A stretch of DNA of 32,713 nucleotides from a virus: IMG/VR virus record IMGVR_UViG_3300035698_007269, positions 1 to 32,713 of that record. One strand, given 5' to 3'. Positions 15,135 to 22,344 of this stretch are shown here, in pieces; position 1 is the first letter of the stretch; each line of letters begins with the position of its first letter. The translations under genes were made by a program, and so were the position numbers. The notes under the pieces were generated by a model. The model saw only the letters and a list, made by a program, of their open reading frames with translations, had not been told where the DNA came from and ran no database searches.

Positions 15135-16785
15135 CTTTTTTGCTCAATACCTGTAACTTTATAGGCGTTTCAATCTCATTTAACATAGCTTTCATATAAA
15201 TAATATTTTGCAAATGAGGGTAAAAAGCCGAACTTCTTTTCACATGTTTTTTTACAAACTGACCATAAAAAAAGTTTTTAGCTTTGTGTGATGCCGTGGG
15301 CGTAAAACTTTCATACAACCATTGATTGTTTGTGCAGCAGTAGGCCGCATTAAATGTAAAGCCACTATCTCTTTCTTGTAACCAATATTTTGCCTTAATT
15401 ACTTCTATGGTTTCTTTGTCATCCACAAAAGGTGTTGCTGTAAGTTTTTCGTTTGGATCAATAAGTTCATGCTCACATTGTCGACAATAACGTGCCGTTA
15501 TATCATTTTGAACATGGCAACTACCACACTCTTTAAACTCAAAATAGTAACTGCACCTTTTATGGTTTGTTATACCAACACAACGCCTAGCATATTCACC
15601 ATTCATCGTTTGGCAATTAGGACACGGAAAAACCAAGTTAGCGTCTTTGTCTCGCGTTTGCTTAAGCGCATCCAGCAAGATAGGGTTATCCCAGTCCTGG
15701 TGACGCTCAATGTTACCTGCACAATCTAAAATTAGGGCATGATCTTTACCAGGTGACAACCGCAACACACGCCCCAACGTCTGTACCACCAACACAAGAG
15801 ACTCAGTAGGCCGTAAATATGCCAACGTATCATAAGGCGGCAAATCAACACCCACAGACACAATGCTAATGTTAACTATATATCGAATCTCACCAGACCT
15901 AGCTTTATCAAATATCTCTGTACGCTTATCATTAGGCATCTCACCTAAAATCACAGCTGTTTGCTCTTCTGGCAAATGTGACGCACATTCATAAGCATGC
16001 TTTTTAGTCGATGCAAATATTACACAACCATGCCGATTTTGAGCATCCATTAACAACATTAACTGCTTCATAATCAATGCAGTCAACCGTGAGTTTTTAT
16101 CGACGACTTCTTCCATTTGTTTTGTATCAAACTGACCATTAGATTTAATTTTCAAACCACTAAAATCAATAGTAAGCTCTTTATCAATATTAAAACGTGG
16201 CTCAACTAAATAACCCTGGCTAATTAACCAATCAGTAGTGACATTACCAACACGCGTCTTAAACAAACAATCTTTGCCAACAATATCCGTACCTTTATAC
16301 CGATAGTCTGTACCAGTAGCACCCAATAAACGCATTGACTTATACTGTTGCTTATAATGGCGTAATATCCGCATAAAAGTTGATTGCTGGTTTAAGTAAT
16401 TAATCATGTGAACTTCATCAACTACAATCATATTAAACTCAATTGCCGCAATAATTTCATTTTTTTTGATTGCGTTAAGAACAGACTGTGGCGTGCCGAA
16501 TATTACCGAATTAGAACTGTCTTTGCTGTTTAATGCCGCACAATAAATCGAGGCAACACCACCTTGCTCAATAAAAGTGGCACAATTATTGCGTACAAGT
16601 TCAGCATTATTGACTAAGCACAAAGCATGCTTGCCATGTGCCTGCATTTTTAACAATATATCAGCAAGCATTAACGACTTGCCACTACCAACCGATGCCA
16701 TTAATAAAACTGGATCACTACTAAATTTCATCGCATCCCAGCATTCCGCCACCGCTTCAGCTTGATACGTCCTTAGATTCTTCAT
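15097..16785 (-). CDS. superfamily 2 DEAD/DEAH-type helicase with zinc fingers
   Basis: ATG at 16785 is chosen (GAAAGGA just upstream; MKNLRTYQ is the usual helicase start); an upstream alternative adds 18 poor residues. The product is 562 aa. Walker A ASVGSGKS is at about 30-37 and DEVH at 123-126, followed by LGATGTD. The C-terminal helicase lobe has GCVIFASTKKHA, VSVGVDLPPYD and QTLGRVLRLSPGK (motif VI). After it come paired Cys zinc-ribbon motifs (CPNCQTMN and CGSCHVQNDITARYCRQC). It likely unwinds branched DNA or drives replication/recombination. It ends the leftward operon; its start overlaps the nuclease gene end by 29 nt. Confidence 0.85.
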   Translation of the reverse strand: MKNLRTYQAEAVAECWDAMKFSSDPVLLMASVGSGKSLMLADILLKMQAHGKHALCLVNNAELVRNNCATFIEQGGVASIYCAALNSKDSSNSVIFGTPQSVLNAIKKNEIIAAIEFNMIVVDEVHMINYLNQQSTFMRILRHYKQQYKSMRLLGATGTDYRYKGTDIVGKDCLFKTRVGNVTTDWLISQGYLVEPRFNIDKELTIDFSGLKIKSNGQFDTKQMEEVVDKNSRLTALIMKQLMLLMDAQNRHGCVIFASTKKHAYECASHLPEEQTAVILGEMPNDKRTEIFDKARSGEIRYIVNISIVSVGVDLPPYDTLAYLRPTESLVLVVQTLGRVLRLSPGKDHALILDCAGNIERHQDWDNPILLDALKQTRDKDANLVFPCPNCQTMNGEYARRCVGITNHKRCSYYFEFKECGSCHVQNDITARYCRQCEHELIDPNEKLTATPFVDDKETIEVIKAKYWLQERDSGFTFNAAYCCTNNQWLYESFTPTASHKAKNFFYGQFVKKHVKRSSAFYPHLQNIIYMKAMLNEIETPIKLQVLSKKVKKKYFHSDNLE

Positions 16786-17410
16786 GGCATTCCTTTCTAT
16801 GAAAACACATCTTGCAAATATAAAACAAAGGATTGTCACTTATCCTGGGTGGCATAGTTTCAGCTTCATAAATTGATACAGCCTTGACTTCTAACTCTTT
16901 ATAGTAAACCTCGTCAAACTTCACTAATTCATCATGAAACTGAGCCGTGTTTTTATTAAACGCCAACACATAACATTTTTTTACACTGCTTAAACCCATA
17001 TAAGTTTGAACCTGGCCATAATAAGATTCATCCCAACCCTTAACGCCATCTTTAACTAACTTTTGAAAAGATGCATGATTCGCTGTTTTAATTTCAAGAT
17101 ATGCATTTAACTTAGGTAAATACGCATCAACATTACCGCGAAACCAATAGTAATCAGGATGAACCAATTCAGGATAAGGGCTATCCACCTTAGTAACCTT
17201 CATGACCTGAGCAAGAATATATATTTCTAATATTTTTCCAACGTCAAAAATCCGCTGGTTGCGGATAGGAATTTCTTTAGGTTTCTTGTTGTAAAAATCA
17301 AGCCAAATCTTTCGCCAACATTTACTACCAATAGAACTTGCACCAATATAATTACGTCTAGCTTCTGGAGACGGTACAAGGCCATCCAGAAGCTTTTGCA
17401 ATTTACCCAT
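16757..17410 (-). CDS. Cas4-like PD-(D/E)XK exonuclease, probable 4Fe-4S protein
   Basis: The product is 217 residues. The order of motifs fits the Cas4/RecB-nuclease family: Cys31 in GSKCWRK, Asp95 in RGNVDAYLP, Glu106-x-Lys108 in LEIKTAN, a QVQTYM motif at 133-138, and a C-terminal cluster Cys199, Cys202, Cys208 (ICKMCFHRKEC). One N-terminal and three C-terminal cysteines are the 4Fe-4S ligand arrangement of Cas4 and AddB. In phage operons such nucleases resect DNA ends for single-strand annealing, which matches the neighbouring Sak4-like ATPase and SSB. No Cas1/Cas2 or CRISPR array is present. Confidence 0.8.
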   Translation of the reverse strand: MGKLQKLLDGLVPSPEARRNYIGASSIGSKCWRKIWLDFYNKKPKEIPIRNQRIFDVGKILEIYILAQVMKVTKVDSPYPELVHPDYYWFRGNVDAYLPKLNAYLEIKTANHASFQKLVKDGVKGWDESYYGQVQTYMGLSSVKKCYVLAFNKNTAQFHDELVKFDEVYYKELEVKAVSIYEAETMPPRISDNPLFYICKMCFHRKECHEESKDVSS

Positions 17411-17991
17411 TAAAACGGTATGTCATCATCTAAATCAGTGACAGGTGCGCCAGGATTGCGGCTAAAAGCACTATTTACAGGGCCATTATTATGTTCAACA
17501 ACCATTTTTTCGCCAACGACACATTCAAAATCTTTTGAATGATGAATCTCACGGATATAATTACCTTCCATGAAGCCACCTTCAGATTTTGGCATCGACC
17601 ATTCAGCAATCTTTATACCAACGATATTGTTTTGTAAGTTGGCCAAGTCAACATTAGTAGGTTCATTGTTATGCGTAGGCTTATATCCACATAAAATCAT
17701 CAAACGCTTAAGCATATTTAAGTTGCGAGCGATAGCTTCTGGTTTACCTTCAAAAACTTTAATGCTTTGTTTAACTTCTCGGTTTTTAAAATCATCCGAT
17801 ACTATCTTATATATAACATCAATAGTCTTTTCGGCTGGTTTATATTGTGTAGCTTCTTTTGCTTCAACCTTACAAGACTTCACCATTGCTAATGCCGTAG
17901 TACCTTCTGGTATCACACTAAAATCTTGCAAAAATGAATCATCTTCATGACCTGTAATTTCTTTCCCAGTGGGACTTACCCAAAAACTCAT
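17410..17991 (-). CDS. phage ssDNA-binding protein (DUF669-like) with SSB-type acidic tail
   Basis: The product is 193 residues with a beta-rich domain typical of phage DUF669 proteins that accompany Sak4 or replicative helicases. The very end reads DLDDDIPF (residues 186-193), the acidic tip with a final Phe through which SSB proteins recruit partners. SD AAGGAG lies before the ATG. The stop overlaps the next gene as TAATG, giving coupled expression with the exonuclease. The role inferred is coating single-stranded DNA during annealing recombination and replication. Confidence 0.75.
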   Translation of the reverse strand: MSFWVSPTGKEITGHEDDSFLQDFSVIPEGTTALAMVKSCKVEAKEATQYKPAEKTIDVIYKIVSDDFKNREVKQSIKVFEGKPEAIARNLNMLKRLMILCGYKPTHNNEPTNVDLANLQNNIVGIKIAEWSMPKSEGGFMEGNYIREIHHSKDFECVVGEKMVVEHNNGPVNSAFSRNPGAPVTDLDDDIPF

Positions 17992-18011
17992 ATATAACTC
18001 CTTATCTAAAA

Positions 18012-18139
18012 TGGTGGTGGCTGACAGGATTCGAACCTATTATGCAAAAACCCTAGCCCCATCTCGTCCGCTAGCGACTGTTCTAATTATTTTGCTACCC
18101 ACCCGGCGATTGTGCTTTCCCCACAGCACCGCAACCACC
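18012..18139 (-). ncRNA. tRNA-like RNA with encoded CCA and no standard anticodon arm
   Basis: Numbered from the RNA 5' end (18139): nt 1-8 pair with 117-124 (8-bp acceptor, one G-T), followed by A125 and CCA 126-128. The T-arm is nt 100-116 with 5 bp and loop TTCGAAT. The D-arm-like hairpin is nt 11-28 with 5 bp and loop GTGGGGAA. The 8+5 bp acceptor/T stack is that of bacterial tRNA-Sec, but the middle (29-99) is about 70 nt and I found no 5-bp stem closing a 7-nt loop there. Other possible stems are 66-70/83-87 (CTAGC/GCTAG) and 45-50/91-96 (GCAAAA/TTTTGC). It starts 6 nt after the Sak4 stop and ends 20 nt before the SSB start codon, so it is inside the operon mRNA. Confidence 0.6.
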
Positions 18140-18145
18140 ATAAAA

Positions 18146-18916
18146 TTAACCTTTTTGTTTTTTCTGGTAAAATGGCACATATTTAACAATAGAGCCAAAA
18201 TCCATTGGCAATTCATCGGGCATATCAAACCGATTCTTGCTGACATGCGATTCATTTAAACCAACCTGCATTACCCTGTCTTGAGTGCTTTTTACCAATA
18301 CACGTCCACTTTCGGTTTCAGTTGTAAACGACTTCAATCGACAAAAAGCAACCAAATCAACATCATTGATATATACTTCCCTGGATTTATCATGATTCAT
18401 AACAACTGTATATATATCGTAATCTTCATTATCAGGTGACTTATGCTTTTTTACATCCAGATGCGATATAAAAACAACGCCAATACCCCGTTCACGAAAC
18501 TTATCAAATAACCCCTTTAAACTCCAATGCATCATTTGCGCCTTTGAAAAACCAGCACCATAACCACCACACGCTGAATTTAAACTAGAAGGCTTTTGAC
18601 CATTTTTATTAGGTGGTTCATTTTCCAAAATATGCTTGATAACCAATGAATCAAGCTTGGATATACTATCAAGCACAATAGTATCAAACGGTAATTTAGG
18701 TTCTTTAAGTAAGTTTTGGACTGCATTCCACACATCTTTAAAATTAGTCAGTAACGGTAAATGCTTCACGTCATGCAATCCGTTTTCTTCGGTTAACAAA
18801 AACAAAGGGTTAGGAAACTGACTTGCAAGCGTTGATTTACCAACACCAGGTTTACCATATATGGTAATTCGTGGGGGGTATGCACTCCCTGTTGTGACAT
18901 TATCTAAAATACTCAT
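18146..18916 (-). CDS. Sak4-type ATPase (AAA_24, RecA-like single-strand annealing protein)
   Basis: The product is 256 residues. Walker A GKPGVGKST is at 21-29. Walker B TIVLDS is at 80-85, followed by ISKLDSL. Later come GIGVVFISHLDVKK and the NDVDLVAFCR segment typical of phage AAA_24/Sak4 proteins. These RecA-fold ATPases promote single-strand annealing together with a phage SSB and an exonuclease, which are the next genes. The start overlaps the previous stop as TAATG. The stop is separated from the SSB gene by the tRNA-like RNA. Confidence 0.82.
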   Translation of the reverse strand: MSILDNVTTGSAYPPRITIYGKPGVGKSTLASQFPNPLFLLTEENGLHDVKHLPLLTNFKDVWNAVQNLLKEPKLPFDTIVLDSISKLDSLVIKHILENEPPNKNGQKPSSLNSACGGYGAGFSKAQMMHWSLKGLFDKFRERGIGVVFISHLDVKKHKSPDNEDYDIYTVVMNHDKSREVYINDVDLVAFCRLKSFTTETESGRVLVKSTQDRVMQVGLNESHVSKNRFDMPDELPMDFGSIVKYVPFYQKKQKG

Positions 18917-19323
18917 TAAACACGTTCCTTAATAGTTACGCTGGCTTTACCAGGTTTGACAGTAACCAATTCGCCTAGTGCCTCGCGAACGCTTAAAGGT
19001 GCTATTTGCATATATTGCTCACATAACTTTTTGTCTACAGTGTAAGAAACTGATTGTTTGATTGGGTTAAACTCACCAGGTAAATACACTGAACCTGATT
19101 CATAAGCTTTTTTGTCTAAACTATAGATTGATGGCGTTTTGCATTCAATTTTCCAAACATCATATTCATAAGATTTTTGGCCTTGATGATCATGATCTAA
19201 CAAAATAATAATATCTTGCGTCAACTCTTCTTTACGCTTAGTCAATTTAGCCAACTGAGCATTAATTTTTTTTAACTCCTTAATGCTATCAAACAAAACG
19301 CTCTCATTTTCTAACTCTCTCAT
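18916..19323 (-). CDS. first gene of the recombination operon, unknown (135 aa)
   Basis: Residues 1-48 are a charged coiled-coil helix (FDSIKELKKINAQLAKLTKR). The rest is a beta-rich domain with VWKIECKTPSIYSLDKKAYE and a basic C-terminus. Proteins of this layout (DUF7173-type, from memory) sit just before Sak4-like ATPases in other phages and may be accessory to recombination. SD GAGG lies before the ATG. A strong promoter with an operator lies directly upstream. Confidence 0.6.
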   Translation of the reverse strand: MRELENESVLFDSIKELKKINAQLAKLTKRKEELTQDIIILLDHDHQGQKSYEYDVWKIECKTPSIYSLDKKAYESGSVYLPGEFNPIKQSVSYTVDKKLCEQYMQIAPLSVREALGELVTVKPGKASVTIKERV

Positions 19324-19373
19324 AATTACCTCTTTTACTGTTAATAGTCCACGCCAGGTATTGACGTAGAACC

Positions 19374-19402
19374 ATAATAAAATAACGATTGATTTATGTC
19401 AA
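19374..19402 (-). promoter_or_regulatory. leftward promoter of the recombination/replication operon
   Basis: On the minus strand TTGACA (19402-19397) and TATTAT (19379-19374) are separated by 17 bp, a near-consensus sigma70 promoter. It is 51 nt before the ATG at 19323. The -35 lies inside the putative operator core shared with 24949-24960. Confidence 0.75.
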
Positions 19403-19417
19403 ACGTTTTTATACAAT
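19389..19417 (+). promoter_or_regulatory. rightward promoter of the cro-like gene, with operator core
   Basis: TTGATT (19389-19394) and TACAAT (19412-19417) are 17 bp apart, 31 nt before the cro-like ATG. The operator-like TCAAACGTTT (19399-19408) lies in the spacer and also covers the -35 of the opposed promoter, so a bound regulator would affect both directions. The preceding ATG (ATGTCAAACGTTT as a whole) is identical at 24947-24958 apart from position. Confidence 0.65.
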
Positions 19418-19447
19418 AGATTGAAATTAATTAACAAGTGAGACGTT

Positions 19448-19633
19448 ATGAAACCAGAAGAAGTGAAAAAACATTATAAGACTGCTTACAACTTTTACAA
19501 AGAAACAGGCATGTCACCTGCTAATATTGGTAATTGGGTTCGATGGGGATATATTCCTATTGCATCACAATTTAAAATTGAAGAAACAACCAATGGTAAA
19601 TTAAAAGCAAACTATGGGGATAGCAAAAAATGA
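19448..19633 (+). CDS. Cro/YdaS-like transcriptional regulator
   Basis: The product is 61 residues. A helix-turn-helix of the Cro superfamily is visible: a first helix (HYKTAYNFYKETG), then SPANIGNWVRWG as the recognition part, then IPIASQFKIEETTNGKLKA, the typical Cro-like end (IP...Q..IE..TNG.LKA). It is encoded first in the rightward operon, immediately downstream of a divergent promoter region with a palindromic operator core, the classic place of a cro gene. No CI-type repressor partner was found in the genome. It probably represses early leftward transcription and its own promoter. Confidence 0.75.
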   Translation: MKPEEVKKHYKTAYNFYKETGMSPANIGNWVRWGYIPIASQFKIEETTNGKLKANYGDSKK

Positions 19634-19740
19634 ATAGAGATACTTGGATTGATTTATTACAACTTATTTGGACTGGTACAGTGTATGGTTTTGCGTTGGT
19701 TGGTGTAGAAGATTTTGTTTATTATTTAGCTGGATATTAA
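19630..19740 (+). CDS. 36-aa micro-protein, possible membrane segment
   Basis: ATG overlaps the regulator's stop as ATGA. The product begins MNRDTWIDLLQLIWTG and continues with a hydrophobic stretch (TVYGFALVG) ending in FVYYLAGY. It could be a small membrane protein. The tight coupling to the regulator gene is the main argument that it is translated; no homologue is recognised. Confidence 0.45.
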   Translation: MNRDTWIDLLQLIWTGTVYGFALVGVEDFVYYLAGY

Positions 19741-19969
19741 AGGCGCGGAAACGACTAAAACCACGCCTTCTCTTCGCAAACTGTGGAGAGTGCAATTTTA
19801 GTATATCTATAATTTATATAAATGCAAAGATTTCCCTTAAAGTATCGAGGTTTTAAGGTCAATGCGCCATTGCGCGATGGGGTATTGTCGTTTTTTTATA
19901 GAGGGGTTACGACAATAAGCACAGGATTATAACAAAGTTATCCTTTTACGAAAAGCCTAAATTAACGTT
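19741..19969 (+). other. structured leader between the regulator and primase genes
   Basis: There are several inverted repeats: AAGGCG with CGCCTT (about 19739-19770), TATTGTCG (19883-19890) with CGACAATA (19910-19917), and a bulged hairpin AGG-ATAAC / GTTAT-CCT followed by TTTT (about 19923-19947). A -10-like TATAAT is at 19808-19813 but has no convincing -35. A 36-codon frame (19822-19932) exists but has no ribosome site. The segment looks like an untranslated regulatory leader with a weak terminator. Confidence 0.4.
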
Positions 19970-20104
19970 ATGCTTGTAGAGCTGTTTTTAACTTTAATTC
20001 CAGTAGGTTATATTGTGTGCATACTATTATTTTTTAGGGAGAATGCCAGCGGCATGGGTATTGACACTGGCGATCTATTTCAAGTGACAGGGAGTATTAC
20101 ATGA
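19970..20104 (+). CDS. 44-aa small membrane protein coupled to the primase gene
   Basis: The product starts MLVELFLTLIPVGYIVCILL, one clear membrane span, followed by a polar tail (FRENASGMGIDTGDLF). Its stop overlaps the primase start as ATGA. No strong Shine-Dalgarno is seen. It could be a membrane anchor for replication, a holin-like peptide or only a translational coupler for the primase; I cannot choose. Confidence 0.45.
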   Translation: MLVELFLTLIPVGYIVCILLFFRENASGMGIDTGDLFQVTGSIT

Positions 20105-21882
20105 GTATTGTAGCAAATAATGAACAAAAGCCAAGTTTTGGAGTAAATGAGGGTGTATGGGAATATCGAACGTTTGATAATAATTTATTAGGTTATTCAG
20201 TAAGGAAAAAAAAGGGGGTTGGTAAGCGATTTGAACCCTGGTCATATCAAGATGGGGTGTGGGTTAAGCGATGGTATGAAAATGAAAATAAGCCTTTGTA
20301 TCGATGTGAAGTGTTAAAAACCAATCCAACCGCACCCGTTTTATTGGTAGAAGGTGAAAAAACAGCGGACGCAGCTGCAAAGTTGTTTCCTGGGTTGGTG
20401 CCGGTTACTTGGCTTGGTGGTTCAAGTAGTGCTAAAAAAATTGATATTGAGCATTTGAAGGATAGGAAAATATATATATGGCCTGATAATGATGATCCAG
20501 GTTTTAAAGCACAACAACAGTTAAAAACAATTCTTACACCGATTGCTGACAAAGTTTATTGTGTAAACCCGTCACCGTTAAATTTACCAAAAGGATGGGA
20601 CTTGGCAGACTTTGACACTGACTATGATGAAATTGATTTTGATGAACTTCAAATGGCCTTAGAAGATGCCAAAAATAGAAAGCCAGGTTTTAACTTAATT
20701 ATAAAAGATAATTTCCCAGATTTAAGCGCAAAAGATAACCCCATTAACACAAGTGACAATATAGCCTACCTTTTAAAATTTTACGGTATTGAATTACGTT
20801 ATAACTTAATGACCAACTACCCTGAGTTTTCATCAAAGCAATTAGAGTTTAGTACAGTCAATGAAGCTGATTGTTTTTTCACAGAGATATCTAATTTATG
20901 CGTTAAAAATGGTGTTCCAAAAGTAGATCTTGGCCAGCACATTTTATATATTTCAGATCAAAATCGTTACCACCCAGCAATTGAGTTTATAAACAGCAAG
21001 CCGTGGGATGGCAATTCAAGAATCAATGAATTTTTAGACACTGTGAAAGCTGAAAATAATGACATGGCTAGAAAACTTATTTATAGATGGCTTTTAGGTT
21101 GTGTTGCTGCTGCTTTTAGTGATGAAGGCGTGTCACTTGAAGGTGTTTTAGTATTCCAGGGTAAACAAAAAATAGGTAAAACGCATTGGTTTATAAAGCT
21201 TGTGCCTGACGAATATCAGTTTTTAGCAAAAGATTCTCTTCACCTAGATCCATCCAACAAAGATTCAGTCATGGATTGCACCAGCGCATGGCTAGGCGAA
21301 CTTGCCGAAATTGACGGTAGCATTAAAAAATCAGACGTAGCAGCACAAAAACAATTTATCACACGCCAAGCAGATTTTTATCGAGTCCCATTCGGTAAGC
21401 GCATAAGAGGCGTACCCAGGCGAACCGCATTTTTTGGATCAGTAAACCCGAATGAGTTCCTATCAGACGAAACCGGAAACAGACGCTACTGGACAATAGC
21501 AGTAGAACACATCAACCACAACCACACAATTGACATGCAACAACTATGGGCTGAAGTTCAATGCAAGTTAGATCAAGGTGAACAATACAGGCTTACCAAT
21601 GATGAACAAGATATGGTTAATCAAGAAAACGAACATCACTTGCCGATGGATCCATTAGAAGAAGCCATCCTAAATAAATTTAAATGGGATCTCGATAAAA
21701 CTCACTACGACAAACCCATGACCGCCTCAGAAATCCTAGTTTTACTAGGATTCTCAATTACAGAGCAACGAATGGGACGCATGGCGAGAAAGTGTAACGA
21801 AATTTTAACCAGGCTAACAGGCAAACGGAGCAAAAAAAGCAACGGGAAAAGACTTTTTTACCTTCCAATGCAAAAAGTTTAA
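20101..21882 (+). CDS. primase-helicase, Toprim plus VapE/VirE-type ATPase
   Basis: The product is 593 residues. Residues 80-140 hold a Toprim-like fold: VLLVEGEKTADAA and IYIWPDNDDPGFKAQQ, with the Glu and Asp-x-Asp metal ligands. The central and C-terminal part is a VapE-type (PF05272) P-loop domain: Walker A GKQKIGKT at about 354-361, AWLGELAEIDGSIKKSD, then RVPFGKRIRGVPRRTAFFGS and NEFLSDETGNRRYW. Such proteins serve as the phage replicative primase-helicase with host polymerase; no DNA polymerase gene is present. It is the last gene before the repeat-rich candidate origin, whose first hairpin also works as its terminator. Confidence 0.88.
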   Translation: MSIVANNEQKPSFGVNEGVWEYRTFDNNLLGYSVRKKKGVGKRFEPWSYQDGVWVKRWYENENKPLYRCEVLKTNPTAPVLLVEGEKTADAAAKLFPGLVPVTWLGGSSSAKKIDIEHLKDRKIYIWPDNDDPGFKAQQQLKTILTPIADKVYCVNPSPLNLPKGWDLADFDTDYDEIDFDELQMALEDAKNRKPGFNLIIKDNFPDLSAKDNPINTSDNIAYLLKFYGIELRYNLMTNYPEFSSKQLEFSTVNEADCFFTEISNLCVKNGVPKVDLGQHILYISDQNRYHPAIEFINSKPWDGNSRINEFLDTVKAENNDMARKLIYRWLLGCVAAAFSDEGVSLEGVLVFQGKQKIGKTHWFIKLVPDEYQFLAKDSLHLDPSNKDSVMDCTSAWLGELAEIDGSIKKSDVAAQKQFITRQADFYRVPFGKRIRGVPRRTAFFGSVNPNEFLSDETGNRRYWTIAVEHINHNHTIDMQQLWAEVQCKLDQGEQYRLTNDEQDMVNQENEHHLPMDPLEEAILNKFKWDLDKTHYDKPMTASEILVLLGFSITEQRMGRMARKCNEILTRLTGKRSKKSNGKRLFYLPMQKV

Positions 21883-21933
21883 TTTTTTTTAAATTATTTT
21901 ATAGGGCACCATAGGGCTCCATAGGGCACCAAT

Positions 21934-21967
21934 AGGGCACCAGAATTTTTTTTGGTGCCCTTTTTTT
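21934..21967 (+). terminator. terminator after the primase-helicase gene
   Basis: AGGGCACC (21934-21941) and GGTGCCCT (21954-21961) form a perfect 8-bp stem with a 12-nt T-rich loop, followed by T to 21967. It is built from two copies of the repeat unit. Confidence 0.75.
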
Positions 21968-22050
21968 ATGCCCGTAAATAAAGGGCTACAGCAACATAAG
22001 GGCACCAAAAGATTTAAATAAAATAAAATAAAAATACTATATAACCTATA

Positions 22051-22069
22051 CTGTATACCGGTTATACAG
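22051..22069. repeat. inverted repeat CTGTATA-CCGGT-TATACAG
   Basis: Perfect 7-bp arms with a 5-bp centre in the AT-rich part of the candidate origin; AACCT and AGGTT flank it in the same symmetry. It is probably a dimeric protein-binding site. A degenerate half (GGGTATACGGG) follows at 22080-22090. Confidence 0.5.
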
Positions 22070-22302
22070 GTTGTTCGATGGGTATACGGGATAGGTAACG
22101 CATCTCTATAGAAAAAAAGTGCCCTATGTGCCCTTTTGTGCAGTAGCCCTTTTATATCAAGGGTTACTTGAGGGCGCCGCCAATTTTTTTTGGTGCCCTA
22201 CTTTACAGTTTTGCAACATTTTTGGTTTTAAAAACATCACAATGGTTAATTAATTTCAGTATTTTGTCTTTTGCTGTTTTTTAAGTTTTTGCGTTAGAAT
22301 TT

Positions 22303-22311
22303 TGCTATAAT
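22303..22311 (+). promoter_or_regulatory. extended -10 promoter
   Basis: TGCTATAAT is a perfect extended -10 element. No consensus -35 lies at 17 bp, which extended -10 promoters can do without. It is 34 nt before the ATG at 22345. Confidence 0.55.
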
Positions 22312-22344
22312 TTAAAATTGGAAATTTGACATTTGCTGGTTTTT

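Larger units (their letters stand above)
21903..22199. repeat. iteron-like cluster of AGGGCACC repeats, candidate origin
   Basis: Direct copies of AGGGC(A/T)CC occur at 21903, 21913, 21923 and 21934, spaced 10, 10 and 11 bp, that is one helical turn, and again at 21999. Reverse copies GGTGCCCT are at 21954 and 22192, with shorter GTGCCCT at 22119 and 22128 and AGGGCGCC at 22171. The segment between is AT-rich (22007-22050). Same-face tandem sites next to an AT-rich stretch, right after the primase-helicase gene, fit a replication origin bound by an initiator. The 462-bp stretch 21883-22344 contains no gene. Confidence 0.55.

Noticed and set aside
18012-18060. attP core copied from a host tRNA 3' end
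   Set aside because: Both acceptor strands are present and pair over 8 bp, more than a 3'-fragment attP would give, and no integrase gene is present in the complete genome.
18012-18139. Ordinary tRNA-Sec, tRNA-Ser or tmRNA
   Set aside because: No anticodon stem-loop of standard size exists in the 70-nt centre. It is far too short for a tmRNA and lacks a tag frame and the tmRNA 5' sequence.
19822-19932. 36-codon ORF beginning MQRFPLKYRG
   Set aside because: No ribosome site and its DNA is occupied by the TATTGTCG/CGACAATA inverted repeat; kept only as a mention under the leader.
21903-22199. CRISPR-like array of AGGGCACC repeats
   Set aside because: Units are 8 bp, spacing is 10-11 bp, and there are no spacers; iterons or hairpin arms explain them better.
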